Assembly: GCA_024405645.1 (NCBI GenBank)
Contig: JAKSOJ010000050.1
Span: forward strand, 1 to 7,988
DNA: 7,988 nt
Direction: 5' to 3'
Source: Phascolarctobacterium sp.
GTDB taxonomy: Bacteria > Bacillota > Negativicutes > Acidaminococcales > Acidaminococcaceae
Shown here: one piece after another, positions 7,156 through 7,988 of the stretch
Numbering within the stretch: position 1 is the first letter of the stretch
Layout of the letters: the number at the start of each line of letters is the position of its first letter
Made by a program: the position numbers and the translations under genes
Notes under the pieces: model-generated
Told to the model about the DNA's origin: nothing
The model's input: the letters and a program-made list of their open reading frames with translations, nothing else
The model's database searches: none

Positions 7156-7191
7156 GTCATTCTCCAAAAGAAGATAATATTTCAATTTATT

Positions 7192-7220
7192 ATTTTACCT
7201 TAACTTGTGCAAATGTGCAA
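7192..7220 (-). promoter_or_regulatory. Predicted sigma-A promoter of the glucosaminidase-trmL-folate operon
   Basis: On the minus strand, -35 TTGCAC (7220-7215), a 17-bp spacer and -10 TAAAAT (7197-7192) precede the start codon at 7155 by about 37 bases. No other promoter or terminator as good is apparent between the tightly packed genes downstream, so this probably drives all six. Confidence 0.65.
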
Positions 7221-7221
7221 A
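7206..7221. repeat. Perfect tandem octamer (TGTGCAAA twice) over the -35 region
   Basis: Two head-to-tail copies of TGTGCAAA (7206-7213 and 7214-7221; TTTGCACA on the minus strand) cover the -35 box and part of the spacer of the operon promoter. A direct repeat in this place could bind a regulator, but two copies of eight bases are weak evidence alone. Confidence 0.35.
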
Positions 7222-7231
7222 CCAAATCATA

Positions 7232-7296
7232 CTTCAGCACTCATAATCAAGAATTTCCTTAATTCCGCATTCAGCATTCATAATTCAGCATTTCTA
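7232..7296. repeat. Degenerate 7-bp tandem repeat (consensus near ATTCAGC / ATTCATA)
   Basis: Units in register are CTTCAGC, ACTCATA, ATCAAGA, ATTTCCT, then a two-base shift, then ATTCCGC, ATTCAGC, ATTCATA, ATTCAGC, ATTTCTA. The right half (7262-7296) is the clearer. It fills the space between the two divergent promoters and overlaps the -35 position of the plus-strand gene. It resembles short heptameric repeats scattered between genes in some bacteria; its role is unknown. Confidence 0.5.
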
Positions 7297-7305
7297 TGAT
7301 ATAAT
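7277..7305 (+). promoter_or_regulatory. Predicted extended -10 promoter of the UPF0173 hydrolase gene
   Basis: A perfect TATAAT (7300-7305) is preceded by TGA (7297-7299), an extended -10 element. The -35 candidate TTCATA (7277-7282) matches the consensus at 4 of 6 positions with a 17-bp spacer and lies inside the 7-bp repeats. The start codon is at 7336, giving a leader of about 25 bases. Confidence 0.6.
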
Positions 7306-7335
7306 GAATTTAATATATTGTAGGAGGTAATTATC

Positions 7336-7988
7336 ATGGCTCAATTCCATTATATCAACCATGCTTGCTTCACCATTACTGCTGGTGGAAAAACTTTCCT
7401 TTTCGATCCTTTCCTCGATGGCAACCCAGAAGGTTTAAAAGCTTCTGATATCAAATGTGACTATATTTTCGTATCCCATGCTCATTGGGATCATATTGCA
7501 GACGCATATGAAATTGCCAAAGCAAACAACGCTACTATCATCTCTACTGCTGAAATTGCAAATCAAGCAGGAGAAAATGGTTGCAACGCTCACGGCATGC
7601 ATTTAGGCGGTACCTTTATGTTCCCCTTCGGCAAGGTTCGCATTGCTCTTGCTTACCATGGTTCCGGTATTGCAGGTGGTCATGCTTGCGGCTTTGTAGT
7701 TGATTTGTGCGGCACTAAAGTATATTTTGCAGGCGACACTGCTCTCTATGGCGACATGGCACTTCTCCAAAGACAAGATGCTTTTGATTATGCAATCATT
7801 CCTATTGGCGGTAACTACACCATGGACCCCAAGGACGCAGCAATTGCTTGCGAATTCTTAAAAGCTAAATATGTAATTCCTGTTCATTACAATACCTGGC
7901 CACCCATCGCTCAAGATCCTGAAGCTTTCAAAGCAGATGTTGAAGCGAACACTGATTCCAAGGTTATCATCGTAAAAACTGGCGAAAC
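7336..7988 (+). CDS. UPF0173-type metal-dependent hydrolase, metallo-beta-lactamase fold; 3' end cut by window
   Basis: 217 residues are visible before the right edge without a stop. UPF0173 proteins run about 225-230 residues, so only a few are missing. The metal site is complete in the visible part: SHAHWDHI gives His48, His50, Asp52 and His53. His108 or His116 lies in YHGSGIAGGHACGF, Asp134 in YFAGDTALYGDM, and His184 in VIPVHYNTWP. These fit a binuclear metallo-beta-lactamase-fold hydrolase of the YtkL/UPF0173 group, probably cytoplasmic (no signal peptide). The natural substrate is not established for the family as far as I know. The start at 7336 is preceded by GGAGG (7323-7327) with an eight-base spacer. 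Codons resemble ilvD (GGC, TTC, GCT), suggesting good expression. It is divergent from the glucosaminidase-folate operon. Confidence 0.9.
   Translation, partial: MAQFHYINHACFTITAGGKTFLFDPFLDGNPEGLKASDIKCDYIFVSHAHWDHIADAYEIAKANNATIISTAEIANQAGENGCNAHGMHLGGTFMFPFGKVRIALAYHGSGIAGGHACGFVVDLCGTKVYFAGDTALYGDMALLQRQDAFDYAIIPIGGNYTMDPKDAAIACEFLKAKYVIPVHYNTWPPIAQDPEAFKADVEANTDSKVIIVKTGE

Noticed and set aside
7156..7185. TTG start adding ten residues to the glucosaminidase
   Set aside because: The ATG at 7155 has GGAGA at good distance and opens a normal signal peptide. The TTG lies close to the predicted transcription start.
7232..7296. CRISPR array
   Set aside because: Units are only seven bases, contiguous and degenerate, with no spacers of regular length.

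Overview
This 7,988-base window reads like a chromosomal segment of an anaerobic, low-to-moderate GC member of the Bacillota; a Negativicutes-type host is a plausible guess, but no rRNA or other taxonomic marker is present. The case rests on FabK-type enoyl-ACP reductase, FolE2-type GTP cyclohydrolase, an active-site-glutamate PTPS and an E. coli-type (PGH-form) dihydroxy-acid dehydratase, with strong GGAGG ribosome binding sites and consensus sigma-A promoters. No mobile element, tRNA, rRNA or CRISPR array was seen.

Layout. On the minus strand, positions 1-849 hold fabK, cut by the window edge at its C-terminus. A 249-bp divergent intergenic region (850-1098) carries promoters for fabK (leftward) and ilvD (rightward), each with an inverted repeat nearby. 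ilvD (1099-2796, plus) is followed by a hairpin terminator that can also serve the converging operon. From 7155 down to 2853, six genes lie head to tail on the minus strand: a secreted glucosaminidase (GH73-like), trmL, a PTPS/QueD-family gene, folE2, folP and folK. Their junctions are 10-bp or shorter gaps, an abutting stop/start pair, or overlaps. One clear sigma-A promoter (7192-7220) lies ahead of the set. A second divergent region (7156-7335) contains that promoter, a tandem octamer, a run of degenerate 7-bp repeats and an extended -10 promoter for a plus-strand UPF0173 metallo-beta-lactamase-fold hydrolase (7336 to the right edge, nearly complete).

How the genes work together. The core of the minus-strand operon is a folate pterin-branch pathway in a non-classical form. 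FolE2 converts GTP to dihydroneopterin triphosphate. The PTPS homologue carries the CExxHGH active-site pattern (catalytic Cys accompanied by Glu) known from PTPS-III proteins that make 6-hydroxymethyl-dihydropterin directly and replace FolB. FolK then pyrophosphorylates the product and FolP joins it to p-aminobenzoate. No folB lies in the cluster, which fits a FolB bypass. FolP has an N-terminal extension of about 130 residues. TrmL (tRNA wobble 2'-O-methylation) and the cell-wall glucosaminidase appear to be co-transcribed with the folate genes without an obvious biochemical link. FabK (fatty acid elongation) and IlvD (branched-chain amino acid synthesis) are separate transcription units.

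I found no wholly new system. The points most worth a second look are the FolB-bypass operon, the FolP N-terminal domain, and the unexplained operator-like repeats in the two divergent promoter regions.
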